From the NCBI GenBank assembly GCA_003222895.1, contig QHXI01000074.1, positions 3,429 through 44,739 of the forward strand: a DNA stretch of 41,311 nt, written 5' to 3'. This DNA comes from Acidobacteriota bacterium (GTDB lineage: Bacteria > Acidobacteriota > Blastocatellia > Pyrinomonadales > Pyrinomonadaceae). Each line of letters starts with the position of its first letter. Within the stretch, counting starts at the first letter, position 1. The notes under the pieces were generated by a model. That model was not told the DNA's origin. It saw nothing but the letters and a program-made list of their open reading frames with translations, and did no database searches. Positions 1 through 9,900 of the stretch are shown here, piece after piece. The position numbers were made by a program, and so were the translations under genes.

Positions 1-2
1 AC

Positions 3-317
3 TATGTGCGCGCTTTGAAGGCCAGAGGCGCTGAGACGGCCACGCTCGCGGTGGCCCTGCAGCGGAAATATGCGGCGCCGTTTAGCGTGATCGTGATGGC
101 CCTGATCGGAATGCCGCTGGCAGTTTCGTTCGGCAGAAAGAGCACCGTCGTGGCTTTGTGCGCAGCCGTAGTCGTCAGCCTCGCCTTCTGGCTGGTATCG
201 GCCGGCTTCCAACAGTTGGGCGAACATTCTCTGCTACCGCCGGAACCCGCCGTATGGACGCCCATCGTGATCTTCGCGTGCGGCGGGCTTTATTTCATTT
301 CGCGCGTGCGAACCTGA
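3..317 (+). CDS. LptF/LptG family permease, C-terminal fragment
   Basis: This is the C-terminal part of an inner-membrane permease of the LptF/LptG (YjgP/YjgQ) family. With LptB and LptC these proteins extract lipopolysaccharide for transport to the outer membrane. The frame is open to the left edge, so the start is outside the window and the internal GTG at 6 is not a real start. About 104 residues remain. They contain the typical segment in which a polar helix ending in LQRKYAAPFS leads into a membrane helix carrying ALIGMPLAVSFGRK, followed by two more hydrophobic helices and a short basic end. LptF and LptG cannot be told apart from this fragment. Family assignment is by motif recognition and is fairly safe. 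Confidence 0.85.
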   Translation, partial: YVRALKARGAETATLAVALQRKYAAPFSVIVMALIGMPLAVSFGRKSTVVALCAAVVVSLAFWLVSAGFQQLGEHSLLPPEPAVWTPIVIFACGGLYFISRVRT

Positions 318-405
318 GTCTTTCCTGATCCCCACAGACTGGCTCGGGCATTCTTTTGAACTTAGACCATTTCACTGTCGTAGTGTCACGCAGGAGGTCA
401 AGCTG

Positions 406-855
406 ATGTACTGTTCATCTTGCGGAGTCGCCGTTGCGCAGGGACTGACTTACTGCAACTACTGCGGCGCCAAATTGAATCGAGACAGCGGAGACAAAAC
501 ACCTGACATCCGACCGGGCGGCCTGGTAAGCATGATGGTTGCAACCTTTGTCATGGGTCTGTTCGCAATCAGCGTTTTGATGAGCGTGATGAAGGCTATA
601 CTTCATTTCGAATACGGCCCGATCATGGGCCTCACCGTGTTAAGTTTTCTGATCATGCTGATGCTCGAAGGCGTATTCATTCGTCTGCTGTTTCGAATCC
701 TGCAGAAAAACGAAAACTCTGGCAACACCTTCCCGAATGATGGAGCGACGAGGAACGAGTTGGGGGCACAATCTCGGCTGCCGATTGAATCCATCACGAG
801 CGTCACTGAACATACCACCCGCGCGTTTGATCCGGTTTTCAATGACAGAAAATAA
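406..855 (+). CDS. Zinc-ribbon membrane protein, hypothetical
   Basis: This 149-residue protein has an N-terminal zinc ribbon with Cys3-x2-Cys6 and Cys17-x2-Cys20, the zinc-ribbon signature common in small bacterial membrane proteins. Two hydrophobic stretches follow, at about residues 42-66 and 74-98, which look like transmembrane helices. The C-terminal 50 residues are polar and look disordered. The start is well supported by an AGGAGGT ribosome-binding site eight bases upstream. The gene lies 88 bases after the LptF/G fragment on the same strand and could be co-transcribed with it. No enzymatic function is visible. The role is unknown; the ribbon probably binds one zinc ion on the cytoplasmic side. 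Confidence 0.75.
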   Translation: MYCSSCGVAVAQGLTYCNYCGAKLNRDSGDKTPDIRPGGLVSMMVATFVMGLFAISVLMSVMKAILHFEYGPIMGLTVLSFLIMLMLEGVFIRLLFRILQKNENSGNTFPNDGATRNELGAQSRLPIESITSVTEHTTRAFDPVFNDRK

Positions 856-1243
856 GGTAAGCGTTGCGCGCGCATCAAAGTCAATGCGAGAGTAAATGCG
901 CGGGCGCTGGATGGTGACGTAAGCGAATCTAATTCGCCATCCGCAGCGCGCGAGCGTGGTTACGCAAACACTCACCTGCATCGCCCAAGGCTTTTTCTTA
1001 CCGTTCCTCATCTCCTGTGATAAGTTATGGCGATTGGTTTTTAAGGTAGGGGCGAATGCTCGATGACCGCCGGAGTTCCCGGGCGATTCATTGGTATGCC
1101 GCTTCGCAATACGCAACCCCAGGACACGGATCGTTGAGAGTCTATTAGGGACCGTAGCCGGCCCTTGATCGCATTGCTGTTCTTGTCGATGACGGCCGGC
1201 GATCTTACCGGGCTGCACGTCTCAAACCGAGGTCAATTCCTAA
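856..1243. other. Intergenic region with an extended stem-loop
   Basis: No gene is supported in these 388 bases. The main structure is a long stem-loop at 904-949. GCGCTGGATG (904-913) pairs with CATCC and AGCGC (938-942 and 945-949), leaving a two-base bulge. Inside it a perfect six-base hairpin pairs GCGAAT (923-928) with ATTCGC (932-937). No T-run follows on either strand, so it is not a classical terminator. It lies just after the zinc-ribbon gene and may mark its 3' end. The role is unknown. Confidence 0.45.
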
Positions 1244-4200
1244 ATGAAAACAAATTATCGCGTCTGGTTGATCGTTGCTGTGTTCGGAATCACGCTGTTT
1301 ATGACACCGGTTAACGCTCAAGGTCCAATCTATGCAATAGGCGATCGCATCGAGGTCAGTATGCCTGCTGGCGACGACCTCTTTACCGGTCTCCGCTGGC
1401 GCAACATCGGCCCGTTTCACGGTGGGCGCATCGCGGCCGTCACCGGCGCGATCGGGCAGCCGGGGGTGTTCTACATCGGAGCGCCGGCAGGCGGCATTTG
1501 GAAAACGACTAGTGCCGGCGTGACATGGTTCCCGATCTTCGATCAGTTCACAAACGTCGACAGCATCGGCGCGATACAGGTGGCGCCGTCCGACGCAAAC
1601 ATTGTGTATGCCGGGACTGGCGATTCCGTGGGAGGCTCGCTCGGCGACGGCATGTACAAATCGATCGATGCCGGCAAGACGTGGACGCACATCGGCCTCG
1701 AGGACACGGTCAAGATCAACCGGATCGCGATCGACCCGAAGGATCCGGATGTCGTGCTTGTGTCGACGCAGGGCGACGCGCAGCGCAGCGGCCAGGGCGT
1801 CTTTCGAAGCACCGACGGCGGCAAGACGTGGACGAACGTGCTTAAGCCGGAGCACGCGAACGGCACGCGCGATCTTGAATACGCGTTCGACGCGCCGCAT
1901 GTGATGTTCGCGACTTCGCAGAGCCTTGGCGCCTTTGGCGGCGGGGGTTTCGGTGGCCCGCCGGTGTCCCAAGGTCCGAACGGCACAGCGCTCTACAAAT
2001 CGACCGATGCCGGCAAGACGTGGAAGAAGGTGGACACGCTGCCGCAGTACACAGGACGTATCAGCGTCGCGATAGCGATGCACACGAAGGGTCAGCGGGT
2101 CTACGTCGTTGGCGGTCCGCTCCAGGGCGGCTCGGGTTTGTATCGCTCTGACGATCAAGGCGCGACGTGGCAGCACATGGCAGGCAACGACACGCGCGTG
2201 GCCAATGGCCAGGGCACTTTCAGCTCAGGTGTGTGGGTTGACTCACAGAATCCGGACATTCTCTACACAGTCAGCACCACCGTGTATCGATCGACCGACG
2301 GCGGCAAAACATTCAGTGCGTTCAAGGGCGCGCCCGGCGGTGAGGACCCGCACGAGATCTGGATCGACCCGACCAACGGCCAGCGGATGTTGTTCGGCTT
2401 CGATCAGGGCCCGGCGGTCACGCTCGATGGCGGACAGACATGGAGCGGCTATTACCAGATACCGGTCGCGCAGGTCTACCACATCGCCACCGATTCCCGG
2501 TACCCGTATTGGGTGATGGGGTCTCAGCAGGACACGGGCGCGATCATGACGCGCAGCCGTAGCGACTTCGGTCAGATAACTAACCTTGATTGGTATCCGT
2601 TGCAGTCGTCCGAGTTCGGAACTGTCGTACCGGATCCGCTCAAGCCCACGACTGTGTACGGTGTGGGCTATGGCGCCGGACAAGGCAACGGGATGATCAA
2701 GATCGATATCGCGACCGGCCAGTGGGGCAACGTCGCGCCGAATTTTGGAACGGATGCGAACCTGTATACCGCGGGCCGCGATTTCTGGAAACGGTTCGAC
2801 ACCGCGTTCGATCCAAAGGCGCTCTACGTCGGCTACAACTGCATTCTCGTAACGCGAGACGGCGCACAGACGTGGAAGGCATTCAGTCCCGATCTCACAA
2901 CACCGAAAGGCCAGCCGATGGTGCCGTGCGGCGTCGCGCCCGCGGCAGCGGGAGCGCCGCGACCGGCAGCTCCGGCTCCGACGCCGGGGGCTCCGACTCC
3001 GACTCCGGCGGCTCTGGCCGGCGGGCGCGGTGCCGCAGCCGCATCGATTTCCGATTTCTCGCTCTCAACCCTCAAGCAGGGTGTCGTCTGGTCGGGCAGC
3101 AGCACGGGACAGATCTATAACACGTTGGACGGCGGCAAGACCTGGAACAACGTCACGAACTTTACCGATCTGCCGCCGAACGCCAACTTCGTCACCGTCG
3201 AAGCCGGACACAGCGATATCAATACGGCCTACGTGCTCGCGAACATTGGCTTCGGCCGTGGTGCTCCCGCGGGCCCAGAGCAGCACTACATCTACCGCAC
3301 GCACGACGGCGGCAAGACCTGGACCCGCATCGTCAACGGCTTGCCGGTCGATGAGCGCACAGGCAGTCAGACACACGTCATTCGCGAAGACCCCAAACAG
3401 ACGGGCTTGCTCTTCGCCGGCACTGAGACGACCGTCTACGTTTCATTCGACGACGGCGATGACTGGCAGTCGCTGCGGCTCAATCTGCCAAGCACGTCGA
3501 TCCGCGACATGGTTTTTCATACCGACGATCACATGAACGATCTCGTCATTGGTACGTACGGCCGGGGTTTTTGGGTGCTCGACGACATGAGTCCGCTGCG
3601 CGACATCGCGGCGAAGGCGCAGCAGATCACCGCAGCGCCGGCATATCTGTTCAAACCGGGCGACGCAATACGCTCGCGAATGAACTCGAATTGGGATCAA
3701 CCGATGAACCCCGAGATGCCGCACGCGCCGAACCCGCCGTTCGGAGCGCTCCTCTACTACCACTTGAGCAAGGAGCCGGCCGGCGAGATCAAGCTACAGA
3801 TCTTCTCGGCGAATAAGTTGGTGCGGACGATCACGAGTACGCCGCCGCCGATGTACCAGCGGCCGCCGTATCCCGATTATTGGCTGATGTCCTCGTCTGA
3901 GCGCGCGCTCTCGACTAATGTCGGGACCAGTCGCATCAATTGGGATCTGCGTTATGACGATCCGGTCGGCTACAATCCGGACATTAATAACCAGATGAAC
4001 TCCGCGCCGGGCCAGGTCACGCCGGCGCCGCACGGGCCGCTCGCGTTGCCGGGCACGTACACCGTCAAGCTGCTGGTGGACGGCGCCACGTACACGCAGA
4101 CTCTCGTCGTCCACAACGATCCGCGCGTCGGCGAAGGCGCGAACGTGATGTCGGCGCTGCGGGCACAGAACAAGCTGGCCATGGCCGCCGTGCAGAGCAT

Positions 4201-4696
4201 GAAGGACAGCTACGCCGCCAACGAGGAAGTGGGCGCGGTGCGTACACAGCTGGCCGTGATTTCCAAAGGCCCGCTGCCGCCGGATGTCGCGACGGCCGCG
4301 ACCGCGCTCGATGCGAAACTGGCGACGATCGGCGGCGCCAGGGCGCCCGGCGGACGCGGCGGTGGTGGCTTCGGCGCACCAGCACGTGCTCCCGGCAGCG
4401 TCATCCCGTTCTCTTCGATCAACGCGCTCTTCAACACCGTGCTCGCGCCGCTCGCGCAGAACGGCATCGACATGCCGCCCACAAAAGCGGAGGTCGACAC
4501 GTGGGAATCCGGCTGCAAGGAGTTCACCGCAACCTTGAACGCGTGGCAGACGATGCTCGGCGTGGACCTCGTCGGATTCAACACGCTGCTAACGAAGAAC
4601 AACCTGACGCCGCTGAAGATCACGCCGACGGCGCTGGCGGCGCCGGCTTCGTGCACGTTCGTGTGGCGCACGGCGACGGCGGTAAGGGGCAAATAG
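1244..4696 (+). CDS. Secreted BNR/Asp-box (VPS10/sortilin-like) propeller protein
   Basis: This 1150-residue exported protein starts with a signal peptide (MKTNYR, a hydrophobic stretch, then VNAQG). Residues from about 45 carry the RWRNIGPFHGGRI opening typical of the large bacterial Asp-box 'glycosyl hydrolase' family. At least ten Asp boxes (S/T-x-D-x-G-x-T-W) are visible, for example SIDAGKTWTHI, STDGGKTWTNV and THDGGKTWTRI, spread over two beta-propellers. An Ala/Pro-rich linker near residues 565-600 separates the propellers. The last 400 residues form a Sec-exported beta-rich and helical tail with another Gly/Ala-rich stretch near residue 1045. A GAGGT motif lies upstream of the ATG. 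No catalytic residues can be named, and many relatives are annotated as glycosyl hydrolases without proof. It is probably periplasmic or cell-surface. Copies of this family are abundant in Acidobacteriota. Confidence 0.88.
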   Translation: MKTNYRVWLIVAVFGITLFMTPVNAQGPIYAIGDRIEVSMPAGDDLFTGLRWRNIGPFHGGRIAAVTGAIGQPGVFYIGAPAGGIWKTTSAGVTWFPIFDQFTNVDSIGAIQVAPSDANIVYAGTGDSVGGSLGDGMYKSIDAGKTWTHIGLEDTVKINRIAIDPKDPDVVLVSTQGDAQRSGQGVFRSTDGGKTWTNVLKPEHANGTRDLEYAFDAPHVMFATSQSLGAFGGGGFGGPPVSQGPNGTALYKSTDAGKTWKKVDTLPQYTGRISVAIAMHTKGQRVYVVGGPLQGGSGLYRSDDQGATWQHMAGNDTRVANGQGTFSSGVWVDSQNPDILYTVSTTVYRSTDGGKTFSAFKGAPGGEDPHEIWIDPTNGQRMLFGFDQGPAVTLDGGQTWSGYYQIPVAQVYHIATDSRYPYWVMGSQQDTGAIMTRSRSDFGQITNLDWYPLQSSEFGTVVPDPLKPTTVYGVGYGAGQGNGMIKIDIATGQWGNVAPNFGTDANLYTAGRDFWKRFDTAFDPKALYVGYNCILVTRDGAQTWKAFSPDLTTPKGQPMVPCGVAPAAAGAPRPAAPAPTPGAPTPTPAALAGGRGAAAASISDFSLSTLKQGVVWSGSSTGQIYNTLDGGKTWNNVTNFTDLPPNANFVTVEAGHSDINTAYVLANIGFGRGAPAGPEQHYIYRTHDGGKTWTRIVNGLPVDERTGSQTHVIREDPKQTGLLFAGTETTVYVSFDDGDDWQSLRLNLPSTSIRDMVFHTDDHMNDLVIGTYGRGFWVLDDMSPLRDIAAKAQQITAAPAYLFKPGDAIRSRMNSNWDQPMNPEMPHAPNPPFGALLYYHLSKEPAGEIKLQIFSANKLVRTITSTPPPMYQRPPYPDYWLMSSSERALSTNVGTSRINWDLRYDDPVGYNPDINNQMNSAPGQVTPAPHGPLALPGTYTVKLLVDGATYTQTLVVHNDPRVGEGANVMSALRAQNKLAMAAVQSMKDSYAANEEVGAVRTQLAVISKGPLPPDVATAATALDAKLATIGGARAPGGRGGGGFGAPARAPGSVIPFSSINALFNTVLAPLAQNGIDMPPTKAEVDTWESGCKEFTATLNAWQTMLGVDLVGFNTLLTKNNLTPLKITPTALAAPASCTFVWRTATAVRGK

Positions 4697-4768
4697 ATCG
4701 AAGCTCGGACCTTCGATCATTCTGGCGAAGGCGATGACGGGCTGCGTCATTTCCCTGGCACTGGCATA

Positions 4769-5030
4769 CCGCCGAACGAACACGTGATGATCGTTAGCGT
4801 CTCGGCGACCCTGCAAATGAAGGATGCGAAGCCTGTTTCGCTGCAGGCCGGCGCCTTTGCCTTGATGCCGTCGCATCACGCGCATCAATTCCGATGCCTG
4901 CGTACCTGCGCTGTACATCTACTCTGACACGGCGTTCGATATTCGCTATACCGACAAGCAAGGCAACGAGATGGCGCCCGCGGATGCGCTCAAAGCTGTG
5001 AGAGAAAAACCTGCAACCGAGATGAAGTAA
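4769..5030 (+). pseudogene. Cupin-domain protein remnant, frameshifted
   Basis: Joining two frames gives a recognisable cupin C-terminal half. From 4769 one frame reads PPNEHVMIVS, then TLQMKDAKPVSLQAGAFAL and MPSHHAHQFRC. Around 4890-4907 the frame changes, and the next frame reads ALYIYSDTAFDIRYTDKQ and ends at a TAA at 5028-5030. This matches the usual small secreted cupin layout, with a GTLQ strand, an AG-x-F-x-x-MP strand, a HHAHQF metal-site strand and a C-terminal DALKAVRE helix. The N-terminal half and any start codon are missing, and the IVSVSATLQ stretch suggests an extra in-frame insertion. It lies directly after the Asp-box gene. Truncation together with the frameshift argues for decay over a single sequencing error. 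Confidence 0.6.
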
Positions 5031-5073
5031 GAAGGGAGCTAGGGTTAAGAGCTGGGAGTTGGAAGAAAAAGTT

Positions 5074-5104
5074 AAGCCGCGGAGAAGGGAAGTTTCCGCG
5101 GCTT
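5074..5104 (-). terminator. Rho-independent terminator after ahcY
   Basis: A perfect ten-base inverted repeat (AAGCCGCGGA at 5074-5083, TCCGCGGCTT at 5095-5104) has an 11-base loop. Read on the minus strand the stem is followed by AACTTTTTCTTCC, a U-rich tail. It lies about 70 bases beyond the ahcY stop, so it should end the metK-ahcY transcript. Confidence 0.8.
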
Positions 5105-5172
5105 CTTATGTACGGCAAACTGGTAGCTGGCGCGCTATTACGAAACGAAGATGCGGCAGGATGCCCGCGCGG

Positions 5173-6459
<1,287 letters not shown>

Positions 6460-6490
6460 TCAGTTTTGAATTTGATTTTGAAACAAACGG

Positions 6491-7573
6491 TTAGACACCG
6501 GCAGCGGCCCGCAAAGCTTCAGCCTTATCGGTGCGCTCCCACGTGAAACCATCGCCGCTGCGGCCAAAGTGGCCGTACGACGCGGTCGCTTTATAGATCG
6601 GCCGGCGGAGATCGAGTTCGGAAATGATTTCTTTCGGCGTTAACGGGAAATATTTGCGAACGAGATCCGAAAGCGCCGCTTCGCTGACGCGTCCGCTGCC
6701 ACGCGTATCGACGTACACTGAAACTGGTTCGGCGACACCGATCGCGTATGCGAGTTGCACTTCGCATTTCTCAGCCAAGCCGGCAGAGAACGCGCCGCCG
6801 CCGTGCGGAGCATAACCCCCGTAGGTGTCGACGATGATCTTGCGTCCGGTCAGTCCGGAATCGCCCTGCGGACCGCCAGTAACGAAACGTCCTGTCGGAT
6901 TGATGTGATACTTCGTATTGTCGTCGAGTAGATCGCCCGACACCGTGTGTTGAATAACGTGTTCGCGAATCTCTGAACGCAGTTGTTCGTTCTCGACTTC
7001 GGGCGCGTGCTGCGACGAGATGACTACTGCATCGACACGGAACGGGCGGCCGTCGCGATATTCAACTGTGACTTGAGACTTTCCGTCCGGACGAAGATAA
7101 GGAAGCTGGCCTGACTTGCGAGTTTCGGTGAGGCGCAGCGCCAACTGATGTGCGAGTTGAATTGGCAGCGGCATTAGCTCAGGCGTTTCAGTGCAAGCAA
7201 AGCCGAACATCAAGCCCTGATCGCCCGCGCCGCCTGGATCGACGCCCATAGCGATGTCGGGGGACTGCGCGTGAATTGCCGATAACACCGCGCAGGTGTC
7301 GCAATCGAAGCCGTACTTGGCGCGGTCGTAACCAATCTCACGAATGGTTTCCCGGGCGACGTCGGCATAATCGACTATAGCCTTGGTTGTAATTTCGCCG
7401 GCGACAATGACCATGCCGGTGGTCAGCAGCGTCTCGCATGCGACGCGAGAGGTAGGATCCTGAGCCAGCGTCGCGTCTAAGATAGAGTCAGATATTTGGT
7501 CTGCGATTTTGTCCGGGTGACCCTCGGTAACTGATTCTGAAGTGAACAGAACTCCACGATGATTACTACTCAA
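6491..7573 (-). CDS. metK: S-adenosylmethionine synthetase
   Basis: This cytoplasmic enzyme makes S-adenosylmethionine from methionine and ATP. The 360-residue protein shows the family motifs: [20 protein letters not shown] at the N-terminus, [15 protein letters not shown] for the GAGDQG loop, [20 protein letters not shown], and a C-terminal [15 protein letters not shown]. The open frame runs 62 codons further upstream, but that extension is not MetK-like. I chose the TTG at 7573 because AGGAGG lies eight bases before it and the protein then starts [14 protein letters not shown], the expected N-terminus. A sigma70-type promoter lies about 60-85 bases upstream. ahcY follows in the same operon. 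No SAM riboswitch is recognisable in the short leader. Confidence 0.96.
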   Translation of the reverse strand: MSSNHRGVLFTSESVTEGHPDKIADQISDSILDATLAQDPTSRVACETLLTTGMVIVAGEITTKAIVDYADVARETIREIGYDRAKYGFDCDTCAVLSAIHAQSPDIAMGVDPGGAGDQGLMFGFACTETPELMPLPIQLAHQLALRLTETRKSGQLPYLRPDGKSQVTVEYRDGRPFRVDAVVISSQHAPEVENEQLRSEIREHVIQHTVSGDLLDDNTKYHINPTGRFVTGGPQGDSGLTGRKIIVDTYGGYAPHGGGAFSAGLAEKCEVQLAYAIGVAEPVSVYVDTRGSGRVSEAALSDLVRKYFPLTPKEIISELDLRRPIYKATASYGHFGRSGDGFTWERTDKAEALRAAAGV

Positions 7574-7628
7574 TTCAAATTCCTCCTGCTCATTACGGTG
7601 AGCGAAAACGATAGTAAAAGACCGCGTA

Positions 7629-7657
7629 CGATAACAGCCAATTGAAAGCAGTGTCAA
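7629..7657 (-). promoter_or_regulatory. Promoter of metK-ahcY
   Basis: On the minus strand a consensus -35 box TTGACA (7657-7652) is followed, after a 17-base spacer, by TTATCG (7634-7629), which has a preceding TG as in extended -10 boxes. Transcription would start about 45-50 bases before the metK TTG. The leader contains a five-base hairpin (GCTCA / TGAGC) that partly precedes the AGGAGG site. Confidence 0.55.
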
Positions 7658-7773
7658 GGAAGGCTCTGGCGAACCAGGCCCAAAAACCCTGCAAAGGATC
7701 TGCACATTAGAGATTACTCGTGGATTTGAAACCGCCCCATTCAGTCTAGACCTTTTCATAAACGCGCCGGGCG

Positions 7774-8224
7774 TGAGTCCTATAAAACAAACATCGTTCG
7801 CCCCGGAACAGTTGAGTCACGTAAATGTACATGACGGCCTTCACCTAAAAGCAAGTTGCATAATCCACAGTTCGAAGTGCCGAGTCGGTCCCAATCGATT
7901 TGGAAATCGCAAAGCCCCTGGGCTATTGGGTTATTGGGTTTGGGTTACGCCTTTGATCCTAATACCGTTTTCGATCCAATAATCTCGAACTTTATCCATA
8001 AACGTTTTCGTGCATGAGATTTGGAGTCTCAGTTCCGGTTGAAGGTGCGCTGTGGAATTGAGTTGACATCCCTAATAAAGGAGCGCCGACCGCTCCTTAC
8101 TCCATTAAGAGGCAAATAAGAAGGACGAGGCTATTGGTTTGTTGTAGCTCGGCTGGATGATTGTTTTCGTCGTGGGTGAATTTGTTTTAGACGTTCCCGA
8201 TTTTTTAGTTTTAGGCTGGTGTGC
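7774..8224. other. Intergenic region with a perfect small hairpin
   Basis: No credible gene is seen here. A perfect eight-base inverted repeat, AAGGAGCG (8078-8085) and CGCTCCTT (8091-8098), has a five-base loop but no T-run on either side. A second six-base hairpin, TTAGGC / GCCTAA (8211-8228), overlaps the stop codon of the next minus-strand gene. A 15-base sequence, TTGGGTTATTGGGTT, at 7926-7940 recurs at 10952-10966 on the other side of the protease module. Confidence 0.4.
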
Positions 8225-8962
8225 CTAACCGCGCGGGCGCGATTCCAAGGCTATGGCCTTGACTGATCGCAGGAAGGTCACTACTTCCATTTGATCGTAA
8301 GCTCTCATCGGGTCGCCATCCAATAAGCTGTGAGAAGTTACATTGCGGTTAATCGCAGTCGTCGGAATTTCAAAGAGGCCTCGCGGTGCGGCCGTTAACG
8401 TCCAGCTTTGATCCGAGGATCTCTTCAAGCACAAAAGATAAGTCACGCCATTCATCATCTTCTTGAGCCAGGGCGTATGAATCTCGGCTGAAGTGCCATC
8501 TGAGAAACGTCTCATGCCACCCGGCAGACTGACTACCAATGTCTGACCTGGACTGACATTACCTTTGTATACATGCTCGACTTTCAACTGGTAGTTGATG
8601 GTAAGTGTTTTACCGGTGCCGTCGACGTCGCTTAAATTCGACATGGCCTTTCCAATCAACACGGCGTCGGAACCGGTAATTAAATCTTTGAGGGTATTAA
8701 AGCGCTTAAGATCGCCTGGATATTCGACGGCGACATAATGACCAAATTGTTTGGCTTTGTCTTTGAGCGGCCGGGGATCTGCGAGATTGTCGGTTTCGGT
8801 TTTTTTGTTGCCCTTCCAATTTAGCTTTTGCGGTGAGCGAATCTGGTGATAGACGCGAGTACCGACGACAATCCCGAGGGGGAGTATGAGCAGCCCCGAT
8901 ACAATCGTCAGCCAAATCGCCGTTTTTCTGGAAAATAATTGCATCTTCATCTTCAATAACAT
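8225..8962 (-). CDS. Membrane-anchored exported protein, hypothetical (module partner A)
   Basis: This 245-residue protein has a basic N-terminus followed by one hydrophobic helix at about residues 12-35, probably an uncleaved anchor, then an extracytoplasmic beta-rich domain. The domain has the sequence VLIGKAMSN near residue 98, YQLKVEHVYKGNV, PGQTLVVSLPGG, NGVTYLLCLKR and APRGLFEIP. I recognise no named domain, but the order of these elements matches the protein at 9901-10737, so the two are probably distant paralogues. Its start overlaps the metalloprotease stop by ten bases, which suggests translational coupling. A GAGG lies about ten bases before the ATG; in-frame ATGs at codons 5 and 7 are alternatives. 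Last gene of a three-gene operon. Confidence 0.7.
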   Translation of the reverse strand: MLLKMKMQLFSRKTAIWLTIVSGLLILPLGIVVGTRVYHQIRSPQKLNWKGNKKTETDNLADPRPLKDKAKQFGHYVAVEYPGDLKRFNTLKDLITGSDAVLIGKAMSNLSDVDGTGKTLTINYQLKVEHVYKGNVSPGQTLVVSLPGGMRRFSDGTSAEIHTPWLKKMMNGVTYLLCLKRSSDQSWTLTAAPRGLFEIPTTAINRNVTSHSLLDGDPMRAYDQMEVVTFLRSVKAIALESRPRG

Positions 8963-9879
8963 CTCACGTCCCTCAGGACGTAAATTGTCCCGAGGTACTC
9001 GGGCGGGAACTCAGGGTGACATGTACCATCTGACATGATCCAACGACAATACCAAAGATCGACTGCTTCATAATAGTAATAGCACGTTGGGTAATACCGG
9101 TATGGATTTGGATCTTCATAGCCACCGTCTACTATTCGCGAAACCGGCTTCGAACCCTTATTACACCCAGCCCGATTGCCCGCTTGTTGGTTTACCGATT
9201 GCACATCTCCGTTTGATACCTGGCTTCTCGGACAGCCGGTGGAGCAACCACGTCCGCCGCTGTGATTCTGATTCATGATACTGGTCGAACAGCCCTTCTT
9301 GACGTCACCGAGCCCCAGGACGTGGCCCATTTCATGTCCCAGGATGCAAGCAAGTTGTTCCTGACTCCAGTTTTGGGAACCAGGTGGCAGATGGATGACT
9401 CGCGAGCTTATTTGCAAGAGTGTTGCTCCAGGACGCTCCGGATCAGGAACTCTTTGTCCTGTTTGGGTGCTATAAGAGCAGCCTTTCTTAGAATCCCAAC
9501 TTGAATCCTGAGTGATTTGAATGTCAGTTGCGTCGTCAGATCCTTGCGAGTCTTGAACCAAACGCAATTTGTAATATGTGGAAACATCATCCCACATTTT
9601 TATGGCGCTCGGACCGGTGACGTTCGAGCAACCAGCCGTCTGAGTTCCGGCGCAGGTGGCATTCCAAACGTTAGCGGGTGTTTGATTCCCAAAAGTACTA
9701 TCGATCCGCACGTTGATCAGGCGTCGTGTATCGCCAGGGTCAGCACCGTGTCCTGCCATAACAGACGCGTCCCGCCAACAAGGCGGACACCCGGTAAACC
9801 CCTGGGGTGACACCTCGCTGACGCAAAGCGTTAATAGGAGCAGACCCAACGTAAATCGTCTTAACAGTGCGCCGTTCAT
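8953..9879 (-). CDS. Secreted zinc metalloprotease, snapalysin-like (HExxHxxGxxD)
   Basis: This 308-residue exported protein starts with a signal peptide (MNGALLRRF, a leucine-rich stretch, then EVSPQG). The catalytic motif HEMGHVLGLGD gives zinc ligands His182 and His186, catalytic Glu183 and a third ligand Asp192 in place of the usual metzincin histidine. Asp in that place is characteristic of snapalysin-type metzincins. A Met-turn candidate, SIMNQNHS, follows ten residues later. The protein has more than a dozen cysteines, including GCPPC and a Tyr/Cys-rich C-terminal region (CYYYYEA), so disulfides are likely. The ORF can be extended to a TTG three codons upstream, but the ATG is preferred. 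It starts 21 bases after the stop of the upstream gene. It probably acts outside the cytoplasm; its substrate is unknown. Confidence 0.82.
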   Translation of the reverse strand: MNGALLRRFTLGLLLLTLCVSEVSPQGFTGCPPCWRDASVMAGHGADPGDTRRLINVRIDSTFGNQTPANVWNATCAGTQTAGCSNVTGPSAIKMWDDVSTYYKLRLVQDSQGSDDATDIQITQDSSWDSKKGCSYSTQTGQRVPDPERPGATLLQISSRVIHLPPGSQNWSQEQLACILGHEMGHVLGLGDVKKGCSTSIMNQNHSGGRGCSTGCPRSQVSNGDVQSVNQQAGNRAGCNKGSKPVSRIVDGGYEDPNPYRYYPTCYYYYEAVDLWYCRWIMSDGTCHPEFPPEYLGTIYVLRDVRCY

Positions 9880-9900
9880 GAGAACCAAACTAAGGACGAA

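Noticed and set aside
640-1218. A 192-codon minus-strand ORF across the zinc-ribbon gene
   Set aside because: It lies antisense to a gene with a strong start site and has no domain-like sequence.
6536-6551. parS-like sequence (TTTCACGTGGGA on the minus strand)
   Set aside because: Only one half matches the parS consensus. The bases encode the conserved GFTWE motif of MetK, which explains the similarity.
7574-7628. Possible SAM or SAH riboswitch before metK-ahcY
   Set aside because: The leader is only about 50 bases and holds one five-pair hairpin. None of the conserved cores of SAM-I, SAM-II or SAH riboswitches could be recognised.
7773-7982. Small plus-strand ORF upstream of metK
   Set aside because: No ribosome-binding site, no recognisable product, and it spans repetitive non-coding sequence.
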